DNA of 64,000 bases, from positions 1-64,000 of the forward strand of contig CALSLK010000028.1 of the NCBI GenBank assembly GCA_943787175.1, in the 5' to 3' direction. Of this stretch, positions 18,481 to 28,357 are shown one piece after another. The stretch is from an uncultured Alphaproteobacteria bacterium. Its GTDB lineage: Bacteria; Pseudomonadota; Alphaproteobacteria; SP197. The notes under the pieces are model-generated. The model was not told where the DNA came from and made no database searches. It saw only the letters and a program-made list of their open reading frames with translations. The position numbers and the translations under genes are program-made. Every line of letters begins with the position of its first letter. Position 1 is the stretch's first letter.

Positions 18481-19737
18481 ATGGCTGATCAGCATCATGT
18501 GACCATTATCGGGGCGGGCATCGTTGGCGTATGTGCCGGCTTGGCGCTGCTGCGTGACGGTCATGACGTCACCATCGTTGATCGCGACGGCGTTGCCGAG
18601 AACTGCTCATTCGGCAATGCCGGCGTTATCTGCCAGACCGATGGTTCCATGCCGCTGCCTTATCCAGGCATTCTGCGCGATGTCCCCAAAATGCTCATGG
18701 ACCGGCGTCGCTACCTCACCATTCGGTGGGGTTACATGCCTTCGCTTTTGCCCTGGATGCTGGCGTTCCTGAAGAGCGCAAACGCTGAGGTTCGCGAGTC
18801 CAACGCGCGCGCCATGTATGCCCTGCTCGATGGCACCGTCTCCTCATATGAGGCCTTGACGAAAGGCACTCCTGGCGAGCGCCTCATCCGCAAGAACGGG
18901 ACTCTCGTCATCTACAAAACCGATGAGGGTTATGAAGGTGGCGCTGACGACAGAGCCTTCCTGGAAAACCTTGGTGCCAATTCGCAACATCTGGCTTCCG
19001 AAGAGTTGCGTCAGATGGAGCCCTGTCTTTCACCTGACTTGCGCCATGCCACCTACTTTCCGGAATCCTACAGTACGACCAACCCATACAAGCTGACCTG
19101 TGCCATCGGCGATCAATTCGTTGCTGAAGGCGGCAAGATTGAACTTGCCGAGGTGACCGGCATGCGTCACGGCGCCGGGCGCGTCAGCGAGCTCGAGACC
19201 ACGGCCGGTGACCGCAAGGTGGACCGGTTGCTGGTTGCCGCAGGTGCCTGGTCGCATCGCGTCGCAGCCATGATGGGACTCAAGGTTCTGCTCGATACCG
19301 AGCGCGGTTATCATACCGTGTTGCACGGCGTTGACACGGGCCTCACCCGTCCGCTGATCCATGCCGAAGACCATTATGGCCTCAACCAGATGGACGAAGG
19401 TGTGCGGTTTGCCGGCACCGTCGAACTGGCCGGCGTGGATGCTGCGCCAAACTACGATCGCGCCGACATTGTTTACGAGAAGGGCCGTACCGCCTTCCGC
19501 GATTTTGATCCCTCGGGCGCCACCAAGGTTACCAAATGGATGGGCCGACGCCCCACCATGCCTGATTATCTGCCCGCATTGGGCCCGGCCTCGGGCTTTT
19601 CCAATGTCTGGTTCGATTTTGGCCACCAGCATCTGGGCCTCTCGCTTGCCGCACGCTCAGGCATGGTGGTCTCTGACCTGATTTCGGGCCGTGATCCCGG
19701 TCTGGATCTCCATGCATTTCGTCCGGAACGTTTCTGA
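18481..19737 (+). CDS. FAD-dependent D-amino-acid dehydrogenase (DadA-like)
   Basis: VTIIGAGIVGVCAGLALLRDGHDVTIVDRDGVAENCSFGNAGVI; DFGHQHLGLSLAARSG C-terminus. Confidence 0.85.
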   Translation: MADQHHVTIIGAGIVGVCAGLALLRDGHDVTIVDRDGVAENCSFGNAGVICQTDGSMPLPYPGILRDVPKMLMDRRRYLTIRWGYMPSLLPWMLAFLKSANAEVRESNARAMYALLDGTVSSYEALTKGTPGERLIRKNGTLVIYKTDEGYEGGADDRAFLENLGANSQHLASEELRQMEPCLSPDLRHATYFPESYSTTNPYKLTCAIGDQFVAEGGKIELAEVTGMRHGAGRVSELETTAGDRKVDRLLVAAGAWSHRVAAMMGLKVLLDTERGYHTVLHGVDTGLTRPLIHAEDHYGLNQMDEGVRFAGTVELAGVDAAPNYDRADIVYEKGRTAFRDFDPSGATKVTKWMGRRPTMPDYLPALGPASGFSNVWFDFGHQHLGLSLAARSGMVVSDLISGRDPGLDLHAFRPERF

Positions 19738-19803
19738 TCCGTGAGCGTTCCCGTCGTCTTCACGACTGAAAGGTCGACGCGGCACCAGGAGAATGCTCTC
19801 CAG

Positions 19804-20754
19804 ATGGCGCCCGACAGCCTCGCAATCACCATGTTGCGTGAACCCGCCGCGGTGCAACTTCACGCCGCTTTGGCCGATGCCCGCTATCTCATCTCTGAAC
19901 GACGCGGCGAGATCGGTGCCGACCTCTTCGATGCAGCGCCTGAGCTCGCCATGGTCCTGCGCCTTGGCAGCATGATTCATGACATTGATTTTGACGAGGC
20001 GGCCCGGCGCAACATCATCGTGTGTCAGCGCGGACAGGAAGGTGCGATGCGGGTTGCCGAACATCTCATGCTGCAGATTCTGGCTTTGCTCAAGCGCCTG
20101 ATGGAAACCGAAGCAATCGCGCGGGCCGCTGATGACTGGGCCGAACGCCACGCTACCGATGAGAATACCTTTGCCTTCAACTGGTCGCGTCAGGAACGGC
20201 TCTATGGCCTGCACGACAGAACCATCGGCATCCTGGGGTTCGGTGAAATCGGCGCGGAACTCGCCCGGCGTCTGGCGGGCTGGCGCTGCAACATTCTCTA
20301 CCACCGCCGCAAACGTCTTCCTGAGCAGGCAGAAACCCGGCTTGGCATCAGGTTCTGTCCCCGGGACGACCTGGCAGCACAGTCTGATGTCCTTGTCTGC
20401 CTGTTGCCCTTCACCCCGCAAACCCTGGCGTCCGTGAACGCGTCGTTCCTGGCGCGCATGAAACCCGGCGCCCTGCTGGTTTCAGCCGGTAGTGGCGGTG
20501 TGATTGACGAACCTGCACTGGCACAGGCCGTCCTGACTGGGCGTCTGGCTGGCGCTGCGCTCGATACCTTTGCGGTCGAGCCCATCGAAGCCTCCAACCC
20601 CCTGGTTCTGGCTGCGCGAAAGGGAGCAAACGTGCTGCTGACCCCCCATGTTGCAGGCGGTGCGCCCGATGATGCATGGCAGGAGCTTGCTGACATGTTC
20701 GACCCCATCCAGGAACATCTTGCGGGCAAACCGCCAACTGGCCGCCTCGTCTGA
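19804..20754 (+). CDS. D-isomer-specific 2-hydroxyacid dehydrogenase
   Basis: TIGILGFGEIGAELARRLAGWRCNILYHRRK; GALLVSAGSGGVIDEPALAQAVLTGRLAGAALDTFAVEP. Confidence 0.88.
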   Translation: MAPDSLAITMLREPAAVQLHAALADARYLISERRGEIGADLFDAAPELAMVLRLGSMIHDIDFDEAARRNIIVCQRGQEGAMRVAEHLMLQILALLKRLMETEAIARAADDWAERHATDENTFAFNWSRQERLYGLHDRTIGILGFGEIGAELARRLAGWRCNILYHRRKRLPEQAETRLGIRFCPRDDLAAQSDVLVCLLPFTPQTLASVNASFLARMKPGALLVSAGSGGVIDEPALAQAVLTGRLAGAALDTFAVEPIEASNPLVLAARKGANVLLTPHVAGGAPDDAWQELADMFDPIQEHLAGKPPTGRLV

Positions 20755-20877
20755 GCGAGGGTTCACCAGCAAGTTTGCGCTGAATCAATGTGAAACTTGG
20801 CTCGATGAAACAGGATCACCATATGGAAGATAAGGGAAATGCCTGTCGTGTCAGGCGTATCATATGAGGATCATGTC

Positions 20878-21378
20878 ATGAGCAGAGCCTTTGTCAGGGA
20901 ACCCGATGGCGATCAGGTCGAAGATGATCTGCCCGAACTCCCGCAGCAGCCGATTCCCAACCTTGTCACGCCCGAAGGGCTGGCTGACCTGAAGTCATGG
21001 GCCGAGCGCCTGAAGGCCGAGCGGGATGCTCTTGCTGCCAACAAGGATGACATCTCCGACAAGAGCAAACTTGCTCATGTCAAACGCGACCTGCGCTATG
21101 TCGAAGGTCGCCTGGGCCATGCTGTCGAGGTCGACCCTGCCGAACAGCCTGCTGATACCGTCGACTTTGGGGCCTCTGTTGAAGTGAGGAACGAGGAAGG
21201 CAAAAAGCGGACCTGGCGGATCGTCGGTGAGGACCAGTCCGACGTTGAATCTGGCATGGTAAGCTGGGTCAGCCCGCTGGCGCGCGCGCTCAAGGGCGCG
21301 ATGGTCGGTGATGTCGTGACCTGGCGTCGGCCCGCTGGTGATCTGGAGCTTGAAATTTTAGCTATTCGCTATGGCTGA
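20878..21378 (+). CDS. GreA/GreB-family transcription elongation factor
   Basis: MSRAFVREPDGDQVEDDLPELPQQPIPNLVTPEGLADL; C-terminal VDFGASVEVRNEEGKKRTWRIVGEDQSDVESGMVSWVSPLARALKGAMVGDVV. Confidence 0.9.
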   Translation: MSRAFVREPDGDQVEDDLPELPQQPIPNLVTPEGLADLKSWAERLKAERDALAANKDDISDKSKLAHVKRDLRYVEGRLGHAVEVDPAEQPADTVDFGASVEVRNEEGKKRTWRIVGEDQSDVESGMVSWVSPLARALKGAMVGDVVTWRRPAGDLELEILAIRYG

Positions 21379-21466
21379 CAGCCGTTGACGGGCCGGTGCC
21401 GGGAAAGTATGGTCCGCGCCTTCCCGAAATGCAGGCCACGTGGTCGGCATCACCCGAGGATCGACC

Positions 21467-21593
21467 ATGAAGATCGCCAATTCACTGCGCTCGCTCAAGA
21501 AGCGCCACATGCAATGCCGTGCCGTGCGCCGCAAGGGCCGCGTCTACGTCATCAACAAGCAGAACCCCCCGCTTCAAGGCGCGTCAGGGCTGA
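21467..21593 (+). CDS. rpmJ: 50S ribosomal protein L36 (zinc-free form), apparent +1 frameshift at C6 run 21565-21570
   Basis: [34 protein letters not shown]; deleting one C restores RFKARQG* and gives the canonical 41 aa. Confidence 0.9.
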
Positions 21594-21713
21594 TTTGTTG
21601 CTGCCGGCGCCTCGCGTCGGCTGTTTTCTGCGCCGGGGCACGTCCCCGGCGTTGACGTTTCTGGTGGCTGCCATGATGCTGGTTCCCCTTGTCCTCACGG
21701 GAGTCCGCCGCCC

Positions 21714-23213
21714 ATGACCATCTCGATGCCAAAGCCTGATCAGGCCGTCCTGGAAGGCCGTGACGCCTTTCTTGGCTGCGCTGGCCGGCTGCATTCCCTG
21801 CAGACAATCTGATTGCCGATTCGGTCGGGCTCAAGGCCTACGAATGTGATGCCCTGTCGGCCTACCGCACCCTGCCTCTGGCCGTCGTTGCTGCCGGAAA
21901 ACACCGACCAGGTCGCGGATGTCGTGCGCCTCTGCCACGCCAATCAGGTCAAGGTCGTACCCGCGCGGCTCCGGCACCGGCCTGTCCGGGGGGCGCCTTG
22001 CCGCTGGAAGACGGCGTCATTCGTGGGCCTGGGAAAGTTCAACCGCATTCTCGATATCGACTACGCCAACCGCTGCGTCACGGTACAGCCCGGCGTCACC
22101 AACCTTGCGATCTCGCAGGCCGTTTCGGCCGCGGGCTTCTATTACGCGCCCGATCCGTCCAGCCAGATCGCCTGCTCCATCGGCGGCAACGTTGCGGAGA
22201 ACTCCGGTGGCGTGCATTGCCTGAAATACGGCGTGACGACCAACAACCTGCTCGGCCTCGAAATCGTCCTGATGAACGGCGATGTCGTCCGTCTGGGCGG
22301 CAAACACATGGATTCCGACGGCTACGACCTGCTCGGCATCCTGACCGGCTCGGAAGGCCTGCTGGGCGTCATCACCGAGGTCACGGTCCGTATCCTGCCC
22401 AAGCCGGCCACCGTGGGTGCTCAACTCCTGGGCTTTGGCGATCTGCAGTCGGCCGGCGACTGCGTCGCGCGCATCATTGCCGCCGGGATCATCCCTGCCG
22501 GCCTGGAAATGATGGACAAGCCCGCCGTCCACGCCACCGAGGACTACTGCAAGGCCGGCTACCCGCTCGACGTCGAAGCCCTGCTGATCTGCGAGCTTGA
22601 TGGGCCCAGCGCAGAAGTTGATGAACTCTCCGACCGGGTCGAAGAGATTGCCCGTGACTGCGGCGCCACAACGATCCGGCGCGCAACCAGCGAGGATGAA
22701 CGCCAGCGCTTCTGGCTTGGGCGAAAGTCCGCGTTTCCCGCAGTCGGCAAGATCTCGCCTGATTACTACTGCATCGATGGTACGATCCCGCGTGGCAGGC
22801 TCTCTGAAGTCCTCACGCGTATGGGTGAGCTCTCCAAGCAGCACGGCCTGGGCGTCGTCAACGTCTTCCATGCTGGCGACGGCAACCTGCACCCGCTCAT
22901 TATGTACGATGCCGGAAAACCCGGTGACCTCGAAACGACCGAAGCGCTTGCCGCCGACATTCTGCGTCTTTGCGTCGAAGTGGGTGGTGTCCTGAGCGGC
23001 GAACACGGCATCGGCGTCGAGAAACGCGACCTCATGGGTGTCATGTTCACAGAAGACGACATGAAGCAGCAGCAGCGCATCAAGTGCGCCTTTGATCCCG
23101 ACGGCCTGCTCAATCCCGGCAAGGTTTTCCCTCTGCTGCACCGTTGCGCTGAACTGGGCCACATGCATGTGCACCACGGGAAGGTGCCGTTCCCCGACCT
23201 CCCGCGTTTCTGA
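21714..23213 (+). CDS. glcD: Glycolate oxidase FAD subunit GlcD; several indels in first ~300 nt
   Basis: Main ORF 21813-23213; MTISMPKPDQAVLEGRDAFL start at 21714; IDYANRCVTVQPGVTNLAISQAV...SGEHGIGVEKRDLM. Confidence 0.88.
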
Positions 23214-23223
23214 GTCTGTCTGC

Positions 23224-24438
23224 ATGACCGAAATCCTTAGACCACAGACCGCAGACGACACGCGCGACCTGCTGGCCTGGGCGGTTTCTGAGCAGAAGCC
23301 TCTCGAAATCGTGGGCAACGGGACAAAACGCGGCTTTGGCCATCCCGTTGCAGCTTCGCACAGCCTCGATCTCTCGGGCCTGTCGGGAATTGTCGAATAT
23401 GAGCCGGCCGAACTGGTCCTCACGGCCCGTGCGGCGACACCGATTTCGGAAATCGAAGCACTCCTGCGCCAGTCCAACCAGCAACTGGCCTTCGAGCCGC
23501 CTGATCTGGGCCCGCTTTATGGTGCACAGGCAGAGCGCGCCACGCTGGGCGGCATTGTCGCGGGCAATCTTTCAGGCCCGCGTCGCGTTCAAACCGGTGC
23601 GGCGCGTGATCACACCCTGGGTGTTCAGGTTGCCACGGGCAGAGGCGAGTTGATCAAGGCCGGCGGGCGCGTGGTCAAGAACGTGAGTGGATATGATCTC
23701 ACCAAGCTCATGTGCGGCTCCTGGGGCACGCTCGGCGTACTCACACAGATTTCGATCAAGGTGCTGCCGGCGCCTGAAAAGACCCGTACCGTTTTGATCG
23801 CCGGGCAAGACGCCGCTGATGCCTGCCTTGCCATGACCGCTGCGCTGTCCAGTCCACACGAAGTCTCTGCCGCGGCGTTTCTGCCTGCCCCGATCGCTGC
23901 GCGGTCGCGTGTCAGTTATGTCGCAGGGGCAGGGGCCTCTGTTACGGCTATCCGTATCGAAGGCCCGCCCGTTTCCGTGAGTGTGCGCAACACCGCGCTG
24001 CGTGATCTCCTTTCCGCGTTCGGTGACATCGAGGAACTGCACGGCCACAACTCCGGCGCCCTCTGGCAGGAGGTGCGTGACGCAACCCCGTTCTCCAGTG
24101 GCGATTCCGTGCTCTGGCGTCTCTCGGTTGCTCCGGCTTCAGGTGGTGCCGTGTTGGATGCACTTGGTGACCTGGGTATCGAGGGTTATCTCGACTGGGG
24201 CGGCGGCCTTATCTGGGCATCTTCAGGTGAAGATAACGAACACGCCCATCAGGTCCGCACCCTTTCTGAAAGCGCTGGTGGTCATGCCACCCTGGTGCGT
24301 GCCCCTGAAGTTCTGAAGAGCGCCATTGGCGTGTTTCACCCTCAGCCCGCCACCCGGGACGGTTTGAGTCAGCGCATCAAGGATGGCTTTGACCCCAATG
24401 GCATTCTCAATCCCGGCCGTATGGTCCAGGGAGCCTGA
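23224..24438 (+). CDS. glcE: Glycolate oxidase subunit GlcE
   Basis: FAD-binding domain LEIVGNGTKRGFG...TLGGIVAGNLSGPRRVQTGAARDHTLGVQ; between glcD and glcF. Confidence 0.9.
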   Translation: MTEILRPQTADDTRDLLAWAVSEQKPLEIVGNGTKRGFGHPVAASHSLDLSGLSGIVEYEPAELVLTARAATPISEIEALLRQSNQQLAFEPPDLGPLYGAQAERATLGGIVAGNLSGPRRVQTGAARDHTLGVQVATGRGELIKAGGRVVKNVSGYDLTKLMCGSWGTLGVLTQISIKVLPAPEKTRTVLIAGQDAADACLAMTAALSSPHEVSAAAFLPAPIAARSRVSYVAGAGASVTAIRIEGPPVSVSVRNTALRDLLSAFGDIEELHGHNSGALWQEVRDATPFSSGDSVLWRLSVAPASGGAVLDALGDLGIEGYLDWGGGLIWASSGEDNEHAHQVRTLSESAGGHATLVRAPEVLKSAIGVFHPQPATRDGLSQRIKDGFDPNGILNPGRMVQGA

Positions 24439-24440
24439 TC

Positions 24441-25721
24441 ATGGAAACCCGCTTCGACCTGGTTCGATTGGCTGATCCGCACATCAAGGAAGCTGAACGC
24501 ATCCTCAAGGCCTGCGTGCATTGCGGCTTCTGTCTTGCGACCTGCCCGACCTATCTGCTCCTCGGTGACGAGCGCGACAGCCCCCGCGGGCGTATCTACA
24601 TGATCAAGGACATGCTGGAGGAGGGGCGCCCTGCTGACGCAACGACTACCCGCCATGTTGATCGCTGCCTATCTTGTCTTTCCTGCATGACCACGTGCCC
24701 GTCGGGTGTGAACTACATGCATCTGGTCGATCATGCCCGCGCCCACATTGCAGAAACCCGCCAGCGCCCCTGGATGGAGCGCTTCGTGCGCGGTCTCATC
24801 GCGCGCACCGTGCCCAATCCCGGACTCTTCCGCCTTTCCCTGATCGGCGCCCTGCTGGCGCGGCCCTTGAGTGGCCTGCTGCCCAAACAGCTCGGTGCCA
24901 TGGTGCGTCTTGCACCGCGCCGCATTCCCGAACCATCGTGGTCGGACAAACCTGGGGTTCATCCCGCCCAGGGCGAGACCCGCAAACGTGTCGTGCTGTT
25001 GAACGGCTGTGCCCAACAGGTTCTGACACCCCAGGTCAACGAGGCGACCATCCGTCTGCTGACCCGGCTGGGCTGTGAAGTCGTTGTTGCTCCAGACGGG
25101 GGGTGTTGCGGTTCGCTCGTCCTGCACATGGGCGACCACGACAACGCGCTGGCCTCAGCTCGCGCCAATATTGCGGCCTGGAACAAGACCGGCCCCTTCG
25201 ATGCCGTGATCGCGAATGCCTCTGGCTGCGGTACCCAACTGAAGGAATACGGCTTTCTCCTCAAAGACGATCCCGATTGGTCCGCTGTCGCCGCCGATGT
25301 CTCGGCCAAGGCAAAGGATGTTTCCGAACTGGTGGGCGACCTGCTGGAATCTGGCTCTGCGCCGCCTGATGCGCCCAGCATTGCCTATCACGCGGCCTGT
25401 TCCCTGCAGCACGGTCAGAAGATCGTCGCTGAACCCGCCGATCTGCTGCGGCGCGCCGGATTTTCCGTCTGCGATATTCCTGAAGGCCATATCTGCTGTG
25501 GCTCAGCGGGCACCTACAACATGCTCCAGCCTGAACTCTCGGCAAAACTCCTCGAGCGAAAGGCCGCCAACATTGCCACCACCGGTGCCGATGTCGTCGC
25601 CGCCGGTAATGTCGGCTGCATGGTCCAGATCGCCGGGGGCATCGGTAAACCCGTTGTGCATCCCGTCGAACTGATCGACTGGGCAACCGGCGGCCCACGT
25701 CCCGCATCGCTCAACGATTAG
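24441..25721 (+). CDS. glcF: Glycolate oxidase iron-sulfur subunit GlcF
   Basis: CVHCGFCLATCPTYLLLGDERDSPRGRIYMIK; CLSCLSCMTTCPSGVNYMHLVDHAR; CCGSAGTYN. Confidence 0.93.
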   Translation: METRFDLVRLADPHIKEAERILKACVHCGFCLATCPTYLLLGDERDSPRGRIYMIKDMLEEGRPADATTTRHVDRCLSCLSCMTTCPSGVNYMHLVDHARAHIAETRQRPWMERFVRGLIARTVPNPGLFRLSLIGALLARPLSGLLPKQLGAMVRLAPRRIPEPSWSDKPGVHPAQGETRKRVVLLNGCAQQVLTPQVNEATIRLLTRLGCEVVVAPDGGCCGSLVLHMGDHDNALASARANIAAWNKTGPFDAVIANASGCGTQLKEYGFLLKDDPDWSAVAADVSAKAKDVSELVGDLLESGSAPPDAPSIAYHAACSLQHGQKIVAEPADLLRRAGFSVCDIPEGHICCGSAGTYNMLQPELSAKLLERKAANIATTGADVVAAGNVGCMVQIAGGIGKPVVHPVELIDWATGGPRPASLND

Positions 25722-25730
25722 GAGCCCCCC

Positions 25731-26096
25731 GTGGCTGAACCCAGGGTTACCCAACAGCACTGCGTTCTCGCGGTCCCCGACATTAGAGCGACCGCGGATT
25801 GGTGGGTCGAGATCATGGGCATGGAAATCTGGATGGAGCCGGATGGCTGGATCTTCCTGCGCATGGATTCGTTCTCGCTCATGATCGGTGAATGCCCCGA
25901 TGCCATCCCGCCTCGCGACCTCGGCGATCATCAGTATTTCGCCTATGTCGTGCTCGATGACGTCAATGCCTATCACGCCCAGATCACGGCACACGGCCTG
26001 GACGTCGCCGCGCCCCAGGACAAACCCTGGGGCATGCGCGAGATGCACGTGCAGACACCAGACGGCCATCGCATCATGTTTGGTCAGAACCTCTGA
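25731..26096 (+). CDS. VOC-family (glyoxalase-like) protein
   Basis: QQHCVLAVPDIRATADWWVEIMGMEIW...MHVQTPDGHRIMFGQ; GTG start. Confidence 0.8.
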   Translation: MAEPRVTQQHCVLAVPDIRATADWWVEIMGMEIWMEPDGWIFLRMDSFSLMIGECPDAIPPRDLGDHQYFAYVVLDDVNAYHAQITAHGLDVAAPQDKPWGMREMHVQTPDGHRIMFGQNL

Positions 26097-26165
26097 TCGG
26101 CTTCAACCTTGTCTTTGGCCACCTGTGCGCCTATCTCTCAGGCTCCACCAACCGGAGATATGGTG

Positions 26166-26342
26166 ATGGCTCGTAAACCCCCGCGTGTGCGGCGGCGTTC
26201 GGGTGCTGCCCGGGCGCTTGCCGATCCCCGATACCGCCAGAAGGTTGTCCGCAACCCCAAGGCCTACACAAGAAAGGGCCGTCGCCCCACTGGGCGCGGC
26301 CCTTCTGATTCCGGGGATACAATCACCAGCTTGTGTGCGTGA
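26166..26342 (+). CDS. Small basic protein resembling alternative ribosome-rescue factor ArfA
   Basis: MARKPPRVRRRSGAARALADPRYRQKVVRNPKAYTRKGRRPTGRGPSDSGDTITSLCA; core ADPxYRQKVVRNxKxYTRKGR resembles ArfA DPLFRQRVxxxKKGKGSYxRKG; SD CGGAG; hairpin inside ORF. Confidence 0.6.
   Translation: MARKPPRVRRRSGAARALADPRYRQKVVRNPKAYTRKGRRPTGRGPSDSGDTITSLCA
26271..26306 (+). terminator. Stem-loop inside the ArfA-like ORF
   Basis: agaaagggccgtcgcccCACTgggcgcggcccttct: AGAA-GGGCCG-CGCCC arms pair with two single-base bulges. Confidence 0.7.
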
Positions 26343-26382
26343 CTGCCTTGGCAGCCCACCGGCGTGTTCCTAGACTTGCTGC

Positions 26383-26946
26383 ATGATCAGATCCATCGCC
26401 CTGGCCACTGCGACTGTGGCCCTTTCATGCTGGCTTGCCGGTCAGACACTCCAGGCAGCCCAGGACGACCCACGGCTGGACTCACTCTTCGAGCAACTCC
26501 ATCAAACCAGTGACTCTGCAGAGGCCCAACTGATCCAGAGCTACATCTGGGCGCTTTGGGTTGAAGCCCATGACGATGGCCTGAACCAGCTCATGGATGG
26601 CGGCACACGGGCCATGCAGGTCGGCGATCACAACGAAGCCATCGGCATGTTCGGCCAGCTGATCGAGGTTGCGCCGGACTTTGCCGAAGCATGGAACAAG
26701 CGCGCCACCGTCTACTACATGATCGGCCGCTACGATGATTCCATTGCCGATTGCATGAAGGTTCTGGAACTCGAGCCCCGCCACTTCGGCGCGCTTTCCG
26801 GGCTGGGCCTCATCTATACCTCGATGGATGACAAACCAGCCGCTCTCCATTGGTTCCGCGAAGCCCTCCGGCAAAACCCTCACATGGACAACATTCGCGA
26901 TCGCGTCGAAGACCTTTCCCGCGAAGTCGAGGGCGAAGCGATCTAA
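26383..26946 (+). CDS. Secreted/periplasmic TPR protein
   Basis: N-terminal hydrophobic signal-like segment; TPR motifs AMQVGDHNEAIGMFGQLIEVAPDFAEAWNKRATVYYMIGRYDDSIADCMKVLELEPRHFGAL. Confidence 0.8.
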   Translation: MIRSIALATATVALSCWLAGQTLQAAQDDPRLDSLFEQLHQTSDSAEAQLIQSYIWALWVEAHDDGLNQLMDGGTRAMQVGDHNEAIGMFGQLIEVAPDFAEAWNKRATVYYMIGRYDDSIADCMKVLELEPRHFGALSGLGLIYTSMDDKPAALHWFREALRQNPHMDNIRDRVEDLSREVEGEAI

Positions 26947-28346
26947 TAGACCCGCGCAATACGCAGGGTGTTGGTGCTGCCCGGGGTGCCAAAGGGGACA
27001 CCGGCGGTAATGACGATACGTTCGCCGGGAACCGCAAAGCCTTCATCCTTGGCAAGAGCAACGGCGTGCCTGACCATGTCGACGAAGTCATGAGCGTCTT
27101 GGGTATGGACGGAATGCACGCCCCATACCAGTGCCAGGCGGCGGGCTGATTCAACCTTGGGCGTGAGGCCCAGAATGGGAACCTCGGGGCGCTCACGTGC
27201 GGCGCGCAGTGTTGTGGAGCCGGAGACAGAATAGGCAACAATGGCACTTGCGTTGACGGTCTCCACGACCTGTCTTGCGGCGGCCGAAATGGCATCGGCG
27301 CTGGTCGCTTCGGGTGATGCGATGGTCGGCTCGTAAAGCGTGTCCTGTTCCACAACGACCATGATCCGGTCCATCATGCCCACGGTCTCGGCTGCGTATT
27401 CACCCACGGCGGTTTCGCCCGACAGCATCAACGCATCGGCACCGTCATAGACAGCGGTTGCCACATCGGACGCCTCGGCTCTTGTCGGCGTGGGTGCCGT
27501 GATCATGGATTCCAGCATCTGGGTTGCAACAATCACCGGCTTGCCGGCCTTGCGGCATGCACGGATGATGCGTTTCTGCAGGCCGGGCACTTCCTCGGGC
27601 TTCAGCTCGACGCCCAAATCGCCGCGCGCGACCATGATGCCGTCAGACAGGGCAACAATTTCGTCGAGCTCAACAATCGCTGATGGCTTTTCAAGCTTGG
27701 CCATCACGGCAGCCCGTCCACCGACCAGTTCGTGCGCTTCGATGATGTCTTCAGGGCGTTGTACGAACGAGAGGGCGATCCAATCGGCACCCAGTTCCAG
27801 GGCAAAGTCGAGGTCGGCGCGATCCTTATCGGTAAGTGCGGCAATCGGCAGCGCGACACCCGGCAGGTTGAGACCCTTGTTGTTGGAAAGGCCATCGCCG
27901 GCGATTACCGTTGTCTCGGCGAAATCCTCACCACTGCGCGTTACCTCCAGCACGACACGGCCATCATCCAGGAGAATGCGATGGCCAGCCTTGATCACGG
28001 CGAAGATTTCGGGATGCGGCATACCGACCCGCAAGGTGTCTCCGGGTGCTTCGTCAAGATCCAGCCGGAATGCCTGTCCACGTTCCAGCTCGATCGCATC
28101 GTTGGCAAAACTGCCGATGCGCAGCTTGGGGCCTTGCAGATCGGCCAGGACGCCGATGGGCCGCCCGAACCGGGTCTCCAGTTCACGCAAAATGTCGTAA
28201 TTCTTGCGATGGTCCTCCTGACTGCCGTGGCTCATGTTCAGGCGGAAGACGTCAGCACCGGCCTGGAACAAGGCAGTAATGGTGTCACGGCTGGAGGTTG
28301 CCGGGCCCAGCGTTGCCACGATTTTGGCTTGTCGTTGGCGGCGCAT
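26943..28346 (-). CDS. pyk: Pyruvate kinase
   Basis: KIVATLGPATSSRDTITALFQAGADVFRLNMSHG; MVARGDLGVELKPEEVPGLQKRIIRACRKAGKPVIVATQMLESMI. Confidence 0.97.
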   Translation of the reverse strand: MRRQRQAKIVATLGPATSSRDTITALFQAGADVFRLNMSHGSQEDHRKNYDILRELETRFGRPIGVLADLQGPKLRIGSFANDAIELERGQAFRLDLDEAPGDTLRVGMPHPEIFAVIKAGHRILLDDGRVVLEVTRSGEDFAETTVIAGDGLSNNKGLNLPGVALPIAALTDKDRADLDFALELGADWIALSFVQRPEDIIEAHELVGGRAAVMAKLEKPSAIVELDEIVALSDGIMVARGDLGVELKPEEVPGLQKRIIRACRKAGKPVIVATQMLESMITAPTPTRAEASDVATAVYDGADALMLSGETAVGEYAAETVGMMDRIMVVVEQDTLYEPTIASPEATSADAISAAARQVVETVNASAIVAYSVSGSTTLRAARERPEVPILGLTPKVESARRLALVWGVHSVHTQDAHDFVDMVRHAVALAKDEGFAVPGERIVITAGVPFGTPGSTNTLRIARVY

Positions 28347-28357
28347 GGTTTTGTTTC

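Noticed and set aside
21467-21593. Programmed frameshift in rpmJ
   Set aside because: No known precedent for L36, and the adjacent glcD shows the same type of single-base insertions, so sequencing error is simpler
22017-23477. 486-aa minus-strand ORF
   Set aside because: Antisense to glcD/glcE; no domain pattern
24669-25707. Multiple minus-strand ORFs over glcF
   Set aside because: Antisense shadow ORFs without motifs
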